Positions 8,554 to 16,732 of a stretch of 64,000 nucleotides of DNA are shown here, one piece after another. The stretch lies in NCBI GenBank assembly GCA_046328115.1, contig JAXLXE010000001.1:124001-188000 (forward strand). The letters run 5' to 3'. A program made the position numbers and the translations under genes. A model generated the notes under the pieces. That model searched no databases and had not been told where the DNA came from. It was given only the letters and a program-made list of their open reading frames with translations. This DNA is from JAXLXE01 sp046328115 (GTDB lineage Bacteria; Chloroflexota; UBA6077; JACCZL01). Each line of letters starts with the position of its first letter. Positions within the stretch are counted from its first letter, which is position 1.

Positions 8554-10266
8554 CTACGCCTTCACGGAGACGCCGCGGGTCAGGATGATGCCGCCGCCCG
8601 GCTTCCAGTTCTCTACGCGATTCTGGACGCCGTAGATGTCGTAGAGCTGGTGGAGGAAGACCCACGGGGCATCGTCGCGGACTGCCTTGACCACGTCGCG
8701 GTAGAGCTGGACGCGCTTGTCCTTGTCCATCGTCTTGCCGGCTTGCTCAATGGTCTCGTCCACCTTCGGGTTGGAGTATCCCAGCCACGGAAGGCCCTTG
8801 ACCTTTGAGCTGAAGCAGGTGGACAGCAGGACCTGCGTTCCGCCGCTGCCCTGGGTGATCAGAAAGAGCTGCCAGGTCTTGGCCTGCGCCTCCTTGACGA
8901 AGTTGCCCCACTCCATGGGGTTCACTTCGGCGTTGATGCCGATCTTTCGCCACTGGCCTGCGATGGCCTCGGCGATCTGCTTGTCCTGGAGGTAGCGCCC
9001 GCTCGGCGTGTCGAAACGGATGGTGAACCCGTTGGGCAACCCGGCCTCGGCGAGCAGCGCCTTGGCCTTGTCCGGGTCGTATGGATACGGTGGCTTGAGC
9101 GATGGGTCGTACCCCTCGTGGGCGAAGGTGAGTGGTCCGTTGATGGGCTCGCCCACGCCGCCGAGCAGGACCTTGATGATCTGGTCTTTGTCCGTGGCGT
9201 AGTTGAGCGCCTGGCGCACGCGGACATCGTTCAGCGGCGGCGTGGAGGGATTGAGGACCAGCGTCATGAGGCCCTGCCCCTTGGCCTGGATGGCCTGGAG
9301 GCCGGCGCCGGTGATCTGACCCATCTCCTGGGGCGTGACGGGGTTGATGATGTCCGCCGCGCCGGTGCGGAGGGCGGTCAGCCTGGCCGCGCTCTCAGTC
9401 ATCGTCTTCCAGACGATCTGCTTCACTCTGGGATCGCCGCTGAAGTGGGGCTTCGCTGCTTCCTGGACCAGGCGATCGCCGGCGACCCATTCCACGAACT
9501 TGTACGGTCCGCTGCCGACCGGCTTCTTGAAGTACTCGTCCCCCATCTTCTTCATGGTCTCCGGGGGTGCGATGTAGAAGTAGCTGGCCATGGCGTCCAG
9601 GAGACCGGGGTACGGCTCCTTGGTGGTGAGCTTGACGGTGTAGTCGTCCGGCAGCTCGATTTTCTCGATCTGTTGGAGCGTGTTGCCGTAGATGTTCTTG
9701 GTCTCCGGGGCCACGAATCGCTCGATGGACCACTTGACCGCGGCGGAGGTCAACTTCTCGCCGCTGTGGAACTCCACATCCTTCCGGAGATTGAACACCC
9801 AGGTCCGCTCGTCGGGCGTGGACCAGGACGTGGCGACCCAGGGGATGATCTTGTACTCCCAGTCCAGGGTCACCAGTTGATCGAACATAGCGGCCATCAT
9901 GGCCCGGGGGGCGGAGCCCTGGGTCTGCTGTGGATCCAGGCTGGTGGTATCCGCGCCCTGGGCGACGGTGAACGTGCCCTTGGGCTCCGCCGCGGCGGCG
10001 GGCTTGGCTTCGGCTGGCTTCGCGGCTTCGGCCGGCTTGGCCGCTTCCGCTGGCTTCGCGGCTTCGGCTGGCTTGGCCTGGGCGGGTGCCTGGGTGGGGA
10101 CGGCCGGCGCGGCGGGCTTCGCTGGCTCGGCGGGCTTCGCTGGCGCTGCCTGTTGGCCGCAGGCGGCCAGGAGACCGCCGGCCACGCCGAGGCCTGCGAG
10201 AGCGGAGACGCGCAGGAAGTCGCGCCGCGGGATGAGGCGAAGGGTCGCTGGTAGGGGGCCGTTCAC
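8554..10266 (-). CDS. ABC transporter substrate-binding lipoprotein, family 5 (peptide/nickel type)
   Basis: The GTG at 10266 is preceded by AAAGGAG at 7-nt spacing, so it is preferred over the longer frame. The 570-residue product opens with a Tat-like RRDFLR, a hydrophobic core and a lipobox LLAAC, giving a lipid-anchored protein outside the membrane. A low-complexity linker of repeated KPAEAA units follows (about residues 35-85), then the family 5 domain (GTFTVAQGADTTSLDPQ, later VGSGPYKFVEW and VRQALNYATDKDQI). It delivers oligopeptides or similar solutes to the two permeases encoded upstream. A hairpin follows the stop. Confidence 0.93.
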   Translation of the reverse strand: MNGPLPATLRLIPRRDFLRVSALAGLGVAGGLLAACGQQAAPAKPAEPAKPAAPAVPTQAPAQAKPAEAAKPAEAAKPAEAAKPAEAKPAAAAEPKGTFTVAQGADTTSLDPQQTQGSAPRAMMAAMFDQLVTLDWEYKIIPWVATSWSTPDERTWVFNLRKDVEFHSGEKLTSAAVKWSIERFVAPETKNIYGNTLQQIEKIELPDDYTVKLTTKEPYPGLLDAMASYFYIAPPETMKKMGDEYFKKPVGSGPYKFVEWVAGDRLVQEAAKPHFSGDPRVKQIVWKTMTESAARLTALRTGAADIINPVTPQEMGQITGAGLQAIQAKGQGLMTLVLNPSTPPLNDVRVRQALNYATDKDQIIKVLLGGVGEPINGPLTFAHEGYDPSLKPPYPYDPDKAKALLAEAGLPNGFTIRFDTPSGRYLQDKQIAEAIAGQWRKIGINAEVNPMEWGNFVKEAQAKTWQLFLITQGSGGTQVLLSTCFSSKVKGLPWLGYSNPKVDETIEQAGKTMDKDKRVQLYRDVVKAVRDDAPWVFLHQLYDIYGVQNRVENWKPGGGIILTRGVSVKA

Positions 10267-10333
10267 GAGGTCGCTCCTTTCGCAGAGAGAGGGTTCCAGA
10301 GAGAGGTTCCCACAGAGAGTCCCAGAAGGTGGG

Positions 10334-11638
10334 TCAGGGAATTCGGGGTGGCGAGTAGCCTTCCGTCGGCAAGAGTACGTCTTTTCCGGGGAGCCATGCG
10401 CCGGGAAGCACCGCCGAGTCCGCTCCGGACGGCAATGGCTGGTCACACCGCGCCAGCTTGCCGTCCTTCATCACGAGGCGCACGCTATGCAGTGCCGCTA
10501 GATCCCTGCTCGGGTCCCCGTCCACGGCAATGACATCCGCGAGTTTACCGGCCTCGAGCGATCCGAGGCGTGCGTCCGCGCGGCAGACCTTCGCCGCGTT
10601 GAGCGTGGCGGTCATGAGCGCCTGGATCGGCGTCATGCCGATCTCGTGCATGAGCTGGATCTCCGAGACCAGCGCGGGACGGCCCTGGTAGTTCTCGACG
10701 CCGGCGGTGAGGGGCAGCTTGGGTAGGTTGTCCACACCCGCCACCATCGTCAGTCCGGCGCGAAAGGCCTCGGCCGCGAAGCGGTGGTGAACGATTCGTG
10801 CCTCGATGGCGTTGGTCCGAAACCAGGCAGGGAAGCAGCCGGCGTGATCGATGAGCCCCTCGTTCCAGGCCTCGGTCACGGTGAGCTGGGGGGAGAAGAT
10901 GGTGCCGTGCTCCGCCATGGCTTTGATGCCGTCGAGCCCCAGGACGAATCCGTGCTCCACGGAGTCCGCGCCGGCCTCCGCTGCCATCCTGACGCCCTCG
11001 TCGCCGATGGCGTGGACGGTGGCTGGCTTGCGCCAGCGGTGGGCCTCCTCGATGGCGGCGCGAAGCTCGCCAGTGGAGCTGATGGTGTGGGTGATGGTCT
11101 CAGCAGGCCAGGCGATCCCCCCGGTGGCGAACAGCTTGATGTGGTCTGCGCCCTGACGGAGCCGCTCGCGCGCCCGCAATCGAAACGTGTCCTCGCCGGC
11201 CTCCTGGCGGCTCCAGCCGACGTCGCCGGCCACCCACAGCCGGGGGCCAACGATGACGCCCGAGTTGATGGCCCGCTTGAGCTCGATGTCGGCGTTGAAT
11301 CGGTCGCCCATTGTCCGCAGGGCGGTGATCCCGAGATGCAGGTTGTCCTGGGCCTTGCGGACGCAGCGGAATGCGTAGTGAGCCTCTGATTCGTTGCGGA
11401 AGTGATGCTCCCACGGTGGTACGGTGGCCCCCAGGTGAATGTGGGCATCCCAGAGGCCTGGGAGTACGGTCTTACCGTTCAGGGGGAAGGCAACGTGACC
11501 ATTGCCGGCTGACCGGAGCACGTCTGCCCGCGGGCCAACGGCGGTGATGCTGTTGCCCTCCACGAGCAGGGCCCCGTCGGCGATTGGGGGGGCGCCAGTG
11601 CAGTCGATGATCCGACAGTCGGTGAAGAGGATGCCCAT
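10334..11638 (-). CDS. Amidohydrolase (imidazolonepropionase/prolidase-like metal hydrolase)
   Basis: This 434-residue enzyme has the two-domain amidohydrolase layout: a small beta-sandwich made from both termini and a TIM barrel. The metal ligands read directly: H66 and H68 in WDAHIHLG, a likely carboxylated Lys168 in HIKLFATGG, H209, H229 and D303. This binuclear set is found in imidazolonepropionase-like and Xaa-Pro-dipeptidase-like hydrolases that cut cyclic amides or dipeptides. It is located between the permeases and the binding protein of one transport unit, which points to hydrolysis of the imported peptide-like substrate. Confidence 0.9.
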   Translation of the reverse strand: MGILFTDCRIIDCTGAPPIADGALLVEGNSITAVGPRADVLRSAGNGHVAFPLNGKTVLPGLWDAHIHLGATVPPWEHHFRNESEAHYAFRCVRKAQDNLHLGITALRTMGDRFNADIELKRAINSGVIVGPRLWVAGDVGWSRQEAGEDTFRLRARERLRQGADHIKLFATGGIAWPAETITHTISSTGELRAAIEEAHRWRKPATVHAIGDEGVRMAAEAGADSVEHGFVLGLDGIKAMAEHGTIFSPQLTVTEAWNEGLIDHAGCFPAWFRTNAIEARIVHHRFAAEAFRAGLTMVAGVDNLPKLPLTAGVENYQGRPALVSEIQLMHEIGMTPIQALMTATLNAAKVCRADARLGSLEAGKLADVIAVDGDPSRDLAALHSVRLVMKDGKLARCDQPLPSGADSAVLPGAWLPGKDVLLPTEGYSPPRIP

Positions 11639-11671
11639 CAGGATGCTCCGATCGGGTGCAGAGTCTTGGGG

Positions 11672-12571
11672 TCAGCGGCGGCCACGCCAGGCGTCGCCGA
11701 GGATGTTGATGCCCAGGACGGTCCAGAGGATGGCCAGGCCGGGGAACGCGGCGTTCCACCAGGCGATTGCAAAAACGTCTCGGCCTTCACTCAGCATCGT
11801 GCCCCAGGCGGCCAGCGGCGGCCGCACGCCGATACCCAGGAAGCTCAGTGACGCCTCGGCAAGGATGGTGGACGAGACGTTGAGCGCGCCGATGACGAGG
11901 ACGGGGCCTAGCGCGTTCGGCAGGACGTGTCCGAAGACGATCCGTCGATCGCTGGCGCCGCAGACGCGCGCGGCCAGGACAAACTCGCGCTCGCGCAGCG
12001 AAAGCGTCTGGCCTCGAATGACGCGGGCGTACTGGACCCATCCGAGGACTCCAAGGACTACCGCGATCGCGCCCAGCGACGGGCCCACCATCGTCAGTAT
12101 CCCGATGGCCAGGACGATGGGCGGGAAGGCAAGCTGAGCGTCCGCCAGCCGCATGATGAGGTCGTCCACCCAGCCGCGCCGGTAGCCGGCGATGAGCCCG
12201 AGGGGTATGCCGATGGCGCCGGCAACGAGCACAGCGGAGCAGCCTACGGTGAGCGAGGTGCGGGCGCCGTGGATGAGCCGGCTCAGCAGATCACGGCCCT
12301 GAAAGTCGGCACCCAGCGGGTAGGCGGGATCGGCCCCGTGCAGCCAGAAGGGGGGCAGGAGCGATCGCGCCAGATCCTGGTCATCGGCCGCGTGGGGCGC
12401 GCTCCAGGGGGCGAAGATGGCGGCAATCACCACCGCCGCGGTCATGGCGGCCCCCACCCAGAAGCTTCGTGGGCACCGCGAGATCCAGCGGTATCGCGCC
12501 GATCTGCCGGTTGTGGGCGGTAAGGTGCGTGTGACTACGGCGTGGCCGACGCTGATGCCTGCCATGGTCAA
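11672..12571 (-). CDS. ABC transporter permease, DppC/OppC type
   Basis: This 299-residue inner-membrane protein has about six hydrophobic segments. The cytoplasmic EAA-type loop is visible around RIVFGHVLPNALGPVLVIG, where an ATPase would dock. The typical C-type motif ILAEASLSFLGIGVRPP follows. The start overlaps the stop of the DppB-type gene by 4 bp (12568-12571). It forms the translocation channel with that partner. No ATP-binding subunit is encoded in this operon or elsewhere in the window. Confidence 0.93.
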   Translation of the reverse strand: MTMAGISVGHAVVTRTLPPTTGRSARYRWISRCPRSFWVGAAMTAAVVIAAIFAPWSAPHAADDQDLARSLLPPFWLHGADPAYPLGADFQGRDLLSRLIHGARTSLTVGCSAVLVAGAIGIPLGLIAGYRRGWVDDLIMRLADAQLAFPPIVLAIGILTMVGPSLGAIAVVLGVLGWVQYARVIRGQTLSLREREFVLAARVCGASDRRIVFGHVLPNALGPVLVIGALNVSSTILAEASLSFLGIGVRPPLAAWGTMLSEGRDVFAIAWWNAAFPGLAILWTVLGINILGDAWRGRR

Positions 12572-13485
12572 GCCCTGATGCGCGGATCGAGCAGCCGGTA
12601 CGAGAGATCGACCAGCAGATTCAGCAGGATGAAGATGGCCCCGATGATCAGGACCAGCGCCCGCACGAGCGGAAGGTCACGCGCCAGCACACCCTGCATC
12701 AGCAGCCAGCCGGCGCCCGGCCAGGAGAACACGGCTTCCACGATTACGGAGCCGCCGATTAGTGCTCCGAACTGGAGCGCGACCACGGTGACGGTGGGGA
12801 TCAGGGCGTTCCGGAGGACGTGTCCGTACTGGACGGTGGCCGATGAAAGCCCCTTGGAGTGGGCGGTGACCACGTAGTTCTGGCGGAGCTCGTCTACGAT
12901 GCTGGCGCGGGTGAGGCGGGTGACCAGCCCGGTGCTATGGGCGGAGAGCGCCAACGCCGGCATGATCAGATGCTGGATGCCGCCACTCCCGCCAACCGGG
13001 AGGAGCCGGAAATAATCGCCGAGGATCAGGATCAGCATCAGGCCGATCCAGAAGGTCGGTACGGCCATCGCGAGCAGCGAGAAGACGGTGCCAACGTAAT
13101 CGGTTGCCGTGTGCTGGCGGGTGCCGGTGGCGATGCCCAACGGGATCCCCACGACCACGGCGATGGTCACCGCCGCGGCCGCGAGGGTGAGGGTCAGCGG
13201 GAGCTTGGAGGCGATCAGAGGGAGGACGGGCTGGTTGAATTTGATGGATTCGCCCAGGTCGCCGCGCGCCGCCTGGCCAACGAACGACAGGTATTGGACG
13301 ACGAGGGGGCGGTCCAGACCAAGCTGCCGTTGTAGCGCCAGGCGGTCCGCCTCGCTGGCATGGATGGGCAGCATCATGGCCACGGGGTCGCCGGACAGCA
13401 GGATCAACGCGAACGAGACGATGCTGACGAGGATCAGCACCACCGCCGATTGCCCCAGACGCTGAGCGACGAAAGAAAGCGTCAT
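12568..13485 (-). CDS. ABC transporter permease, DppB/OppB type
   Basis: This 305-residue membrane protein has the N-terminal B-type signature (RLGQSAVVLILVSIVSFAL, then LSGDPV) and the docking loop YGHVLRNALIPTVTVVALQ. It pairs with the overlapping DppC-type protein. The gene order aldolase, DppB, DppC, amidohydrolase, binding protein is consistent with one polycistronic unit for uptake and breakdown of a peptide-like or opine-like solute. The solute itself is unknown. Confidence 0.93.
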   Translation of the reverse strand: MTLSFVAQRLGQSAVVLILVSIVSFALILLSGDPVAMMLPIHASEADRLALQRQLGLDRPLVVQYLSFVGQAARGDLGESIKFNQPVLPLIASKLPLTLTLAAAAVTIAVVVGIPLGIATGTRQHTATDYVGTVFSLLAMAVPTFWIGLMLILILGDYFRLLPVGGSGGIQHLIMPALALSAHSTGLVTRLTRASIVDELRQNYVVTAHSKGLSSATVQYGHVLRNALIPTVTVVALQFGALIGGSVIVEAVFSWPGAGWLLMQGVLARDLPLVRALVLIIGAIFILLNLLVDLSYRLLDPRIRA

Positions 13486-13527
13486 GATTCGCGATGCGCC
13501 GTGTCGACCGTTCCAGAAGCGATCGGA

Positions 13528-14304
13528 CTAGGAGTTGATCGCCGCGACAATGCCGGCCACACGATCGCGCATGGCCTGGAACAGCACCTGCGAGTCGAAG
13601 CCGATGGTGATGCACTGGACGCCGCGCTTCGCGAGATTCCCGAGCCGCTGCAGCGCGTCGGGCGCGGGCTGGAATGAGATGGAGACCATTTTGCCAGCCG
13701 TCAGTGCGGCATCGATGATGCGGTCCTCGGCAGCGATCACCAGGGGGTGATTCGGCTGGCCGGGCACGCCCAGCGAAAGGGAGAGGTCGTTGCGGCCGGA
13801 TTGGACCATGTCAAGCCCGTCAACCGCGAGGATCTCCTCGATGTTGTCCAGCCCGCGCTTGGATTCGATCTGGGCCGAGACGATGAGCTCCTCATCCGCC
13901 CAGCGGAAGTAGTCGCCGGCAGATACGGCCATCATGCGCTGCGGCTTGCTGATCTCACGGATCCCCTTGGGTGGGTAGCGGGAGGCCTGGACGATGCCCC
14001 GCGCGGTCTGGGCGTCTTCTACGTCCGGCACGGTGATCCCCATGCACCCCTGCTCGAGCACGGAGAGGATCGCCACGGGGTCGTTTTGGACGCGGGCCGT
14101 TGGGGTGATGCCGGCGGCGTAGGCAGCGCGGATGAGGGAATCGACTGTCTCCGCGCCCATGGTGCCGTGGTACGTGTCGATGCGGACGAAGTCGAGGCCG
14201 GCCTGCGCCGCGACCTCGACGATGGACGGCGCGGGCTGGGTGACGTACATCCCGAAGGCGGTCCGCCCCTCGGCAGCCGCTGCTTTGAGCGCGTTCTTGA
14301 GCAT
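13528..14304 (-). CDS. HpcH/HpaI-type aldolase/citrate lyase family protein
   Basis: This 258-residue TIM-barrel protein starts MLKNALKAAAAEGRTAFGMY and contains the FVRIDTYHG and GITVPDVEDAQ stretches of the HpcH/HpaI class II pyruvate aldolases. These cleave 4-hydroxy-2-oxo acids to pyruvate plus an aldehyde using a divalent metal. The usual metal-binding Glu lies in the segment IVSAQIESKRGLDNIEEI. The gene heads the minus-strand transport block, 43 bp upstream of the DppB-type permease. A related paralogue lies on the other strand at 14954. Confidence 0.88.
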   Translation of the reverse strand: MLKNALKAAAAEGRTAFGMYVTQPAPSIVEVAAQAGLDFVRIDTYHGTMGAETVDSLIRAAYAAGITPTARVQNDPVAILSVLEQGCMGITVPDVEDAQTARGIVQASRYPPKGIREISKPQRMMAVSAGDYFRWADEELIVSAQIESKRGLDNIEEILAVDGLDMVQSGRNDLSLSLGVPGQPNHPLVIAAEDRIIDAALTAGKMVSISFQPAPDALQRLGNLAKRGVQCITIGFDSQVLFQAMRDRVAGIVAAINS

Positions 14305-14372
14305 GTCTGAGCTACTCCCGGGCGGTACGCTAGCACCGTTCTTAGCTCAGGCACAAACTGGGTTCATCGCCG

Positions 14373-14810
14373 TCAGACTCCGATGTCTTCGTTCCAGACG
14401 GTGGGATTGTCCGCGATGAACTGGCGCATCAGGGCCTGGCACTGGGCGTCCTGCAAGACCGTGGTGATCACACCCCGCCCCCGCAGCCATTCTTCCTCGC
14501 CCATGAAGGCACGGTTTTCTCCGATGATCACGCGCGGGATACCGTAGAGCAGAATGGCACCGCTGCACATGGCGCAGGGTGAGAGCGTGGTGTAGATGGT
14601 GCTTTCGCGGTAGACCCTGGCTGGCTGGCGTCCCGCGTTCTCCAGGGCGTCCATCTCACCGTGGAGGATAGCGCTGCCATTCTGGAGGCGGCGGTTGTGT
14701 CCGCGGCCAATGATCTTGCCGCCGTGGACCAGGACCGACCCAATGGGGATGCCGCCCTGAGTCGCGCTTGTCCTGGCCTCTTCGATGGCGGCAGCCATGA
14801 ACTCATCCAT
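14373..14810 (-). CDS. Zinc-dependent nucleoside/nucleobase deaminase (CMP/dCMP deaminase family)
   Basis: The ATG at 14810 has a GGGAGG ribosome site and gives 145 residues, the normal size; the longer frame to 15152 runs into the divergent gene. The zinc motif reads HGEMDALENAG (His and catalytic Glu) followed by TLSPCAMCSGA (two Cys). The family deaminates cytosine, cytidine, guanine or related bases. MDALENAG and a C-terminal NPTVWNEDIG resemble the guanine/cytosine deaminase branch, but substrate specificity is not certain. Confidence 0.9.
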   Translation of the reverse strand: MDEFMAAAIEEARTSATQGGIPIGSVLVHGGKIIGRGHNRRLQNGSAILHGEMDALENAGRQPARVYRESTIYTTLSPCAMCSGAILLYGIPRVIIGENRAFMGEEEWLRGRGVITTVLQDAQCQALMRQFIADNPTVWNEDIGV

Positions 14811-14953
14811 CGGCGTTCCTCCCGCTGGCAGATTGTGTGGGTCTGCCCTCGGTGTTATCGCAGGTTGCGGCACTCGAAGCAGCCGTGGCCGCCCGCCCGA
14901 AAATCGCGAAGGGTGTACGATTGCCCGCACACCACTGAGGGAGCCGCGAGGAG

Positions 14954-15766
14954 ATGCGAAAGAACCCGCTCCGCGTACTGCTTGACGAGGGCAAGCCGAC
15001 TTTTGGTACGCGTATTCAGAGCTCTTGGCCCACGGCCACGGAGATCGTTGGCCGCAGCGGCCAGTTCGACTACGTTGAGTTCCTGGCTGAGTACGCGCCC
15101 TACGATCTGCACGGGCTGGACAACATAGGCCGGGCCATCGAGCTCTCGCCAAATTTCAGCGGCATGATCAAGATGGAGCAGTCCGCACAGTGGCATCTGG
15201 CGGTCCGTGCGATGTCCGCGGGCATCCAGAACCTGCTCTTCACGGACGTTCGAACCGCCGCTGATGCCGAGGCGATCGTGAAGATGATCCGCCCGGAGGG
15301 CCCGGGCAACTCGAATCTGCACGGTATGGCCGGCGGCCGGATCCAGGTGGAGGGGCCCGCCGATTACCTGGAGTACTACAACGACGCGGTCATCGCGATC
15401 ATGATCGAGAAGAAGGGCGCGGTGGACAACCTGGAGTCAATTCTGCGAGTCCCAGGCATCGACATGGTCCAGTTTGGTCCGGCTGACTTCGGGATGAGCA
15501 TTGGCAACCCGGGCCGCAGCTACGCGGGGGGGCTTCATCCCGCGGTAATCGAGGCGCGTGAGTACACGATCAAGACAGCGCTCAAGATGGGCGTGCGGCC
15601 GCGGGCTGAGATCATGTCTGCGTCAGACGCCGAGTACTACCTGAAGTTAGGCGTCAAAGACTTCAACCTGTCCACGGACGTCTCGATCCTGCGCGCTTTC
15701 TACAAGAGCGAGGGCGGGGCACTGCGGGAGATCGTCGCAAAGGCGGCGGAGGCAGTCCCGGCCTGA
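14954..15766 (+). CDS. HpcH/HpaI-type aldolase/citrate lyase family protein
   Basis: This 270-residue protein starts at an ATG preceded by GCGAGGAG. It has the same barrel outline as the gene at 13528 (FDYVEFLAEYAPYD, MIEKKGAVDNLESIL, GIDMVQFGPADFGMS), which identifies the phosphoenolpyruvate/pyruvate-binding aldolase fold. The metal/acid Glu is in IAIMIEKKGAVDN. It probably performs a retro-aldol cleavage of a 2-oxo acid; the substrate is unknown. A strong bidirectional hairpin follows the stop. Confidence 0.85.
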   Translation: MRKNPLRVLLDEGKPTFGTRIQSSWPTATEIVGRSGQFDYVEFLAEYAPYDLHGLDNIGRAIELSPNFSGMIKMEQSAQWHLAVRAMSAGIQNLLFTDVRTAADAEAIVKMIRPEGPGNSNLHGMAGGRIQVEGPADYLEYYNDAVIAIMIEKKGAVDNLESILRVPGIDMVQFGPADFGMSIGNPGRSYAGGLHPAVIEAREYTIKTALKMGVRPRAEIMSASDAEYYLKLGVKDFNLSTDVSILRAFYKSEGGALREIVAKAAEAVPA

Positions 15767-15785
15767 AAACCGGTGGGGCTCTTCC

Positions 15786-15819
15786 ACGGCCACGCTGAGC
15801 GCCTGCTCAGCGTGGCCGT
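15786..15819. terminator. Bidirectional terminator hairpin
   Basis: A perfect 15-bp stem (15786-15800 with 15805-15819) has a GCCT loop between convergent genes ending at 15766 and 15807. On the plus strand it is followed by TTGC, a weak T-stretch. The stem overlaps the last codons of the methyltransferase gene. Confidence 0.75.
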
Positions 15820-16544
15820 TTGCATTCGAAGACGCAGCGGTCCCACTGGTCGACGCGCCAGGCGGCGGTGAACCCGGCTTCCTTGATCCAGGTGGTCCAC
15901 TGATCGCGTGAGAACAGGCCTCCCACGTGAGGGTCGAGCTCAGAGGTCACGGTACCATCCGGGTGGTGGAGGATGAACGCGAATTCCGCGCTGTACGTGC
16001 AGTCGGTTGGGTCCGGGTCCCAGGTCCACTCGAGGTACCTGAGCGCTCGGCCATCCGGGCCGTCCTCACCGCCGGTGCGGGTGCCGGGCTTGAATGTCTC
16101 ACGGACGTGATCTGGCAAGATGAACAGCGCTCCCCCTGATCGGAGGTGGCGGGAGGCGGTGGCCAGCGTCTCGCGAACGGCGGTCTCATCGGTGGCGTAG
16201 TCGATCGCGTCATGGATCAGCACGAGATCAAACAGGCGCCCGAGGTCCAAGGACCTCATGTCTCCAAGGGCATGCTCGCACTCAGGGTTCACTCGCTGGG
16301 ACTGGGCGAGCATCGCTGCCGAGCGGTCCGTGAGCGTGAGTTTGATGTCTCCCTTTAGGTGCGATGCCAGACTCCCGCCGCCGCAGCCGAGCTCGAGAAG
16401 CGTTCGTGGGGGTGGATCGGTGGCCGCGAGCAATCGCGGTAGCAGCTCGGCCGCCTCTTCTTCGTAGTGGCTGGGCGGTGACAGCAGCGGCCACCAGTGT
16501 GCAAGCTCGGAGTACAGTCTGGGGTGCTGGCCAGCGGCGGTCAT
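15807..16544 (-). CDS. Class I SAM-dependent methyltransferase
   Basis: This 245-residue protein has motif I LLELGCGGGSLASHL (about residues 49-63), an acidic motif II in KLTLTDRSAAML and motif IV in LVLIHDAIDYATDE. These are the SAM-binding features of the Rossmann-like class I methyltransferases acting on small molecules. The substrate is not predictable. It is convergent with the aldolase gene and divergent from the binding protein at 16733, across a 188-bp spacer. Confidence 0.88.
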   Translation of the reverse strand: MTAAGQHPRLYSELAHWWPLLSPPSHYEEEAAELLPRLLAATDPPPRTLLELGCGGGSLASHLKGDIKLTLTDRSAAMLAQSQRVNPECEHALGDMRSLDLGRLFDLVLIHDAIDYATDETAVRETLATASRHLRSGGALFILPDHVRETFKPGTRTGGEDGPDGRALRYLEWTWDPDPTDCTYSAEFAFILHHPDGTVTSELDPHVGGLFSRDQWTTWIKEAGFTAAWRVDQWDRCVFECKRPR

Positions 16545-16732
16545 GAGTGCCTCCGTCTCTCGGCGCTGAAGGGTGGCGTGGTCTCACGGTTTTGTTGCCG
16601 CGACTTCGCGTGCACTCCTACTATGCGCCAAGCCGTTCGCGCACTCGACTGATTTCCACGGGTGCAAGCCCGCGCCGCGGCGAGTGCGTCCGGTGCCAGG
16701 CTGCCGAGCCATCTCATTGGAGGCAATCCGCC

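Noticed and set aside
9118..10254. Long plus-strand open frame (378 codons) opposite the binding-protein gene
   Set aside because: It is the antisense shadow of the clearly coding binding protein. It is dominated by Gly/Arg/Leu repeats mirroring the Ala-Lys-Pro linker and has no ribosome site or family features.
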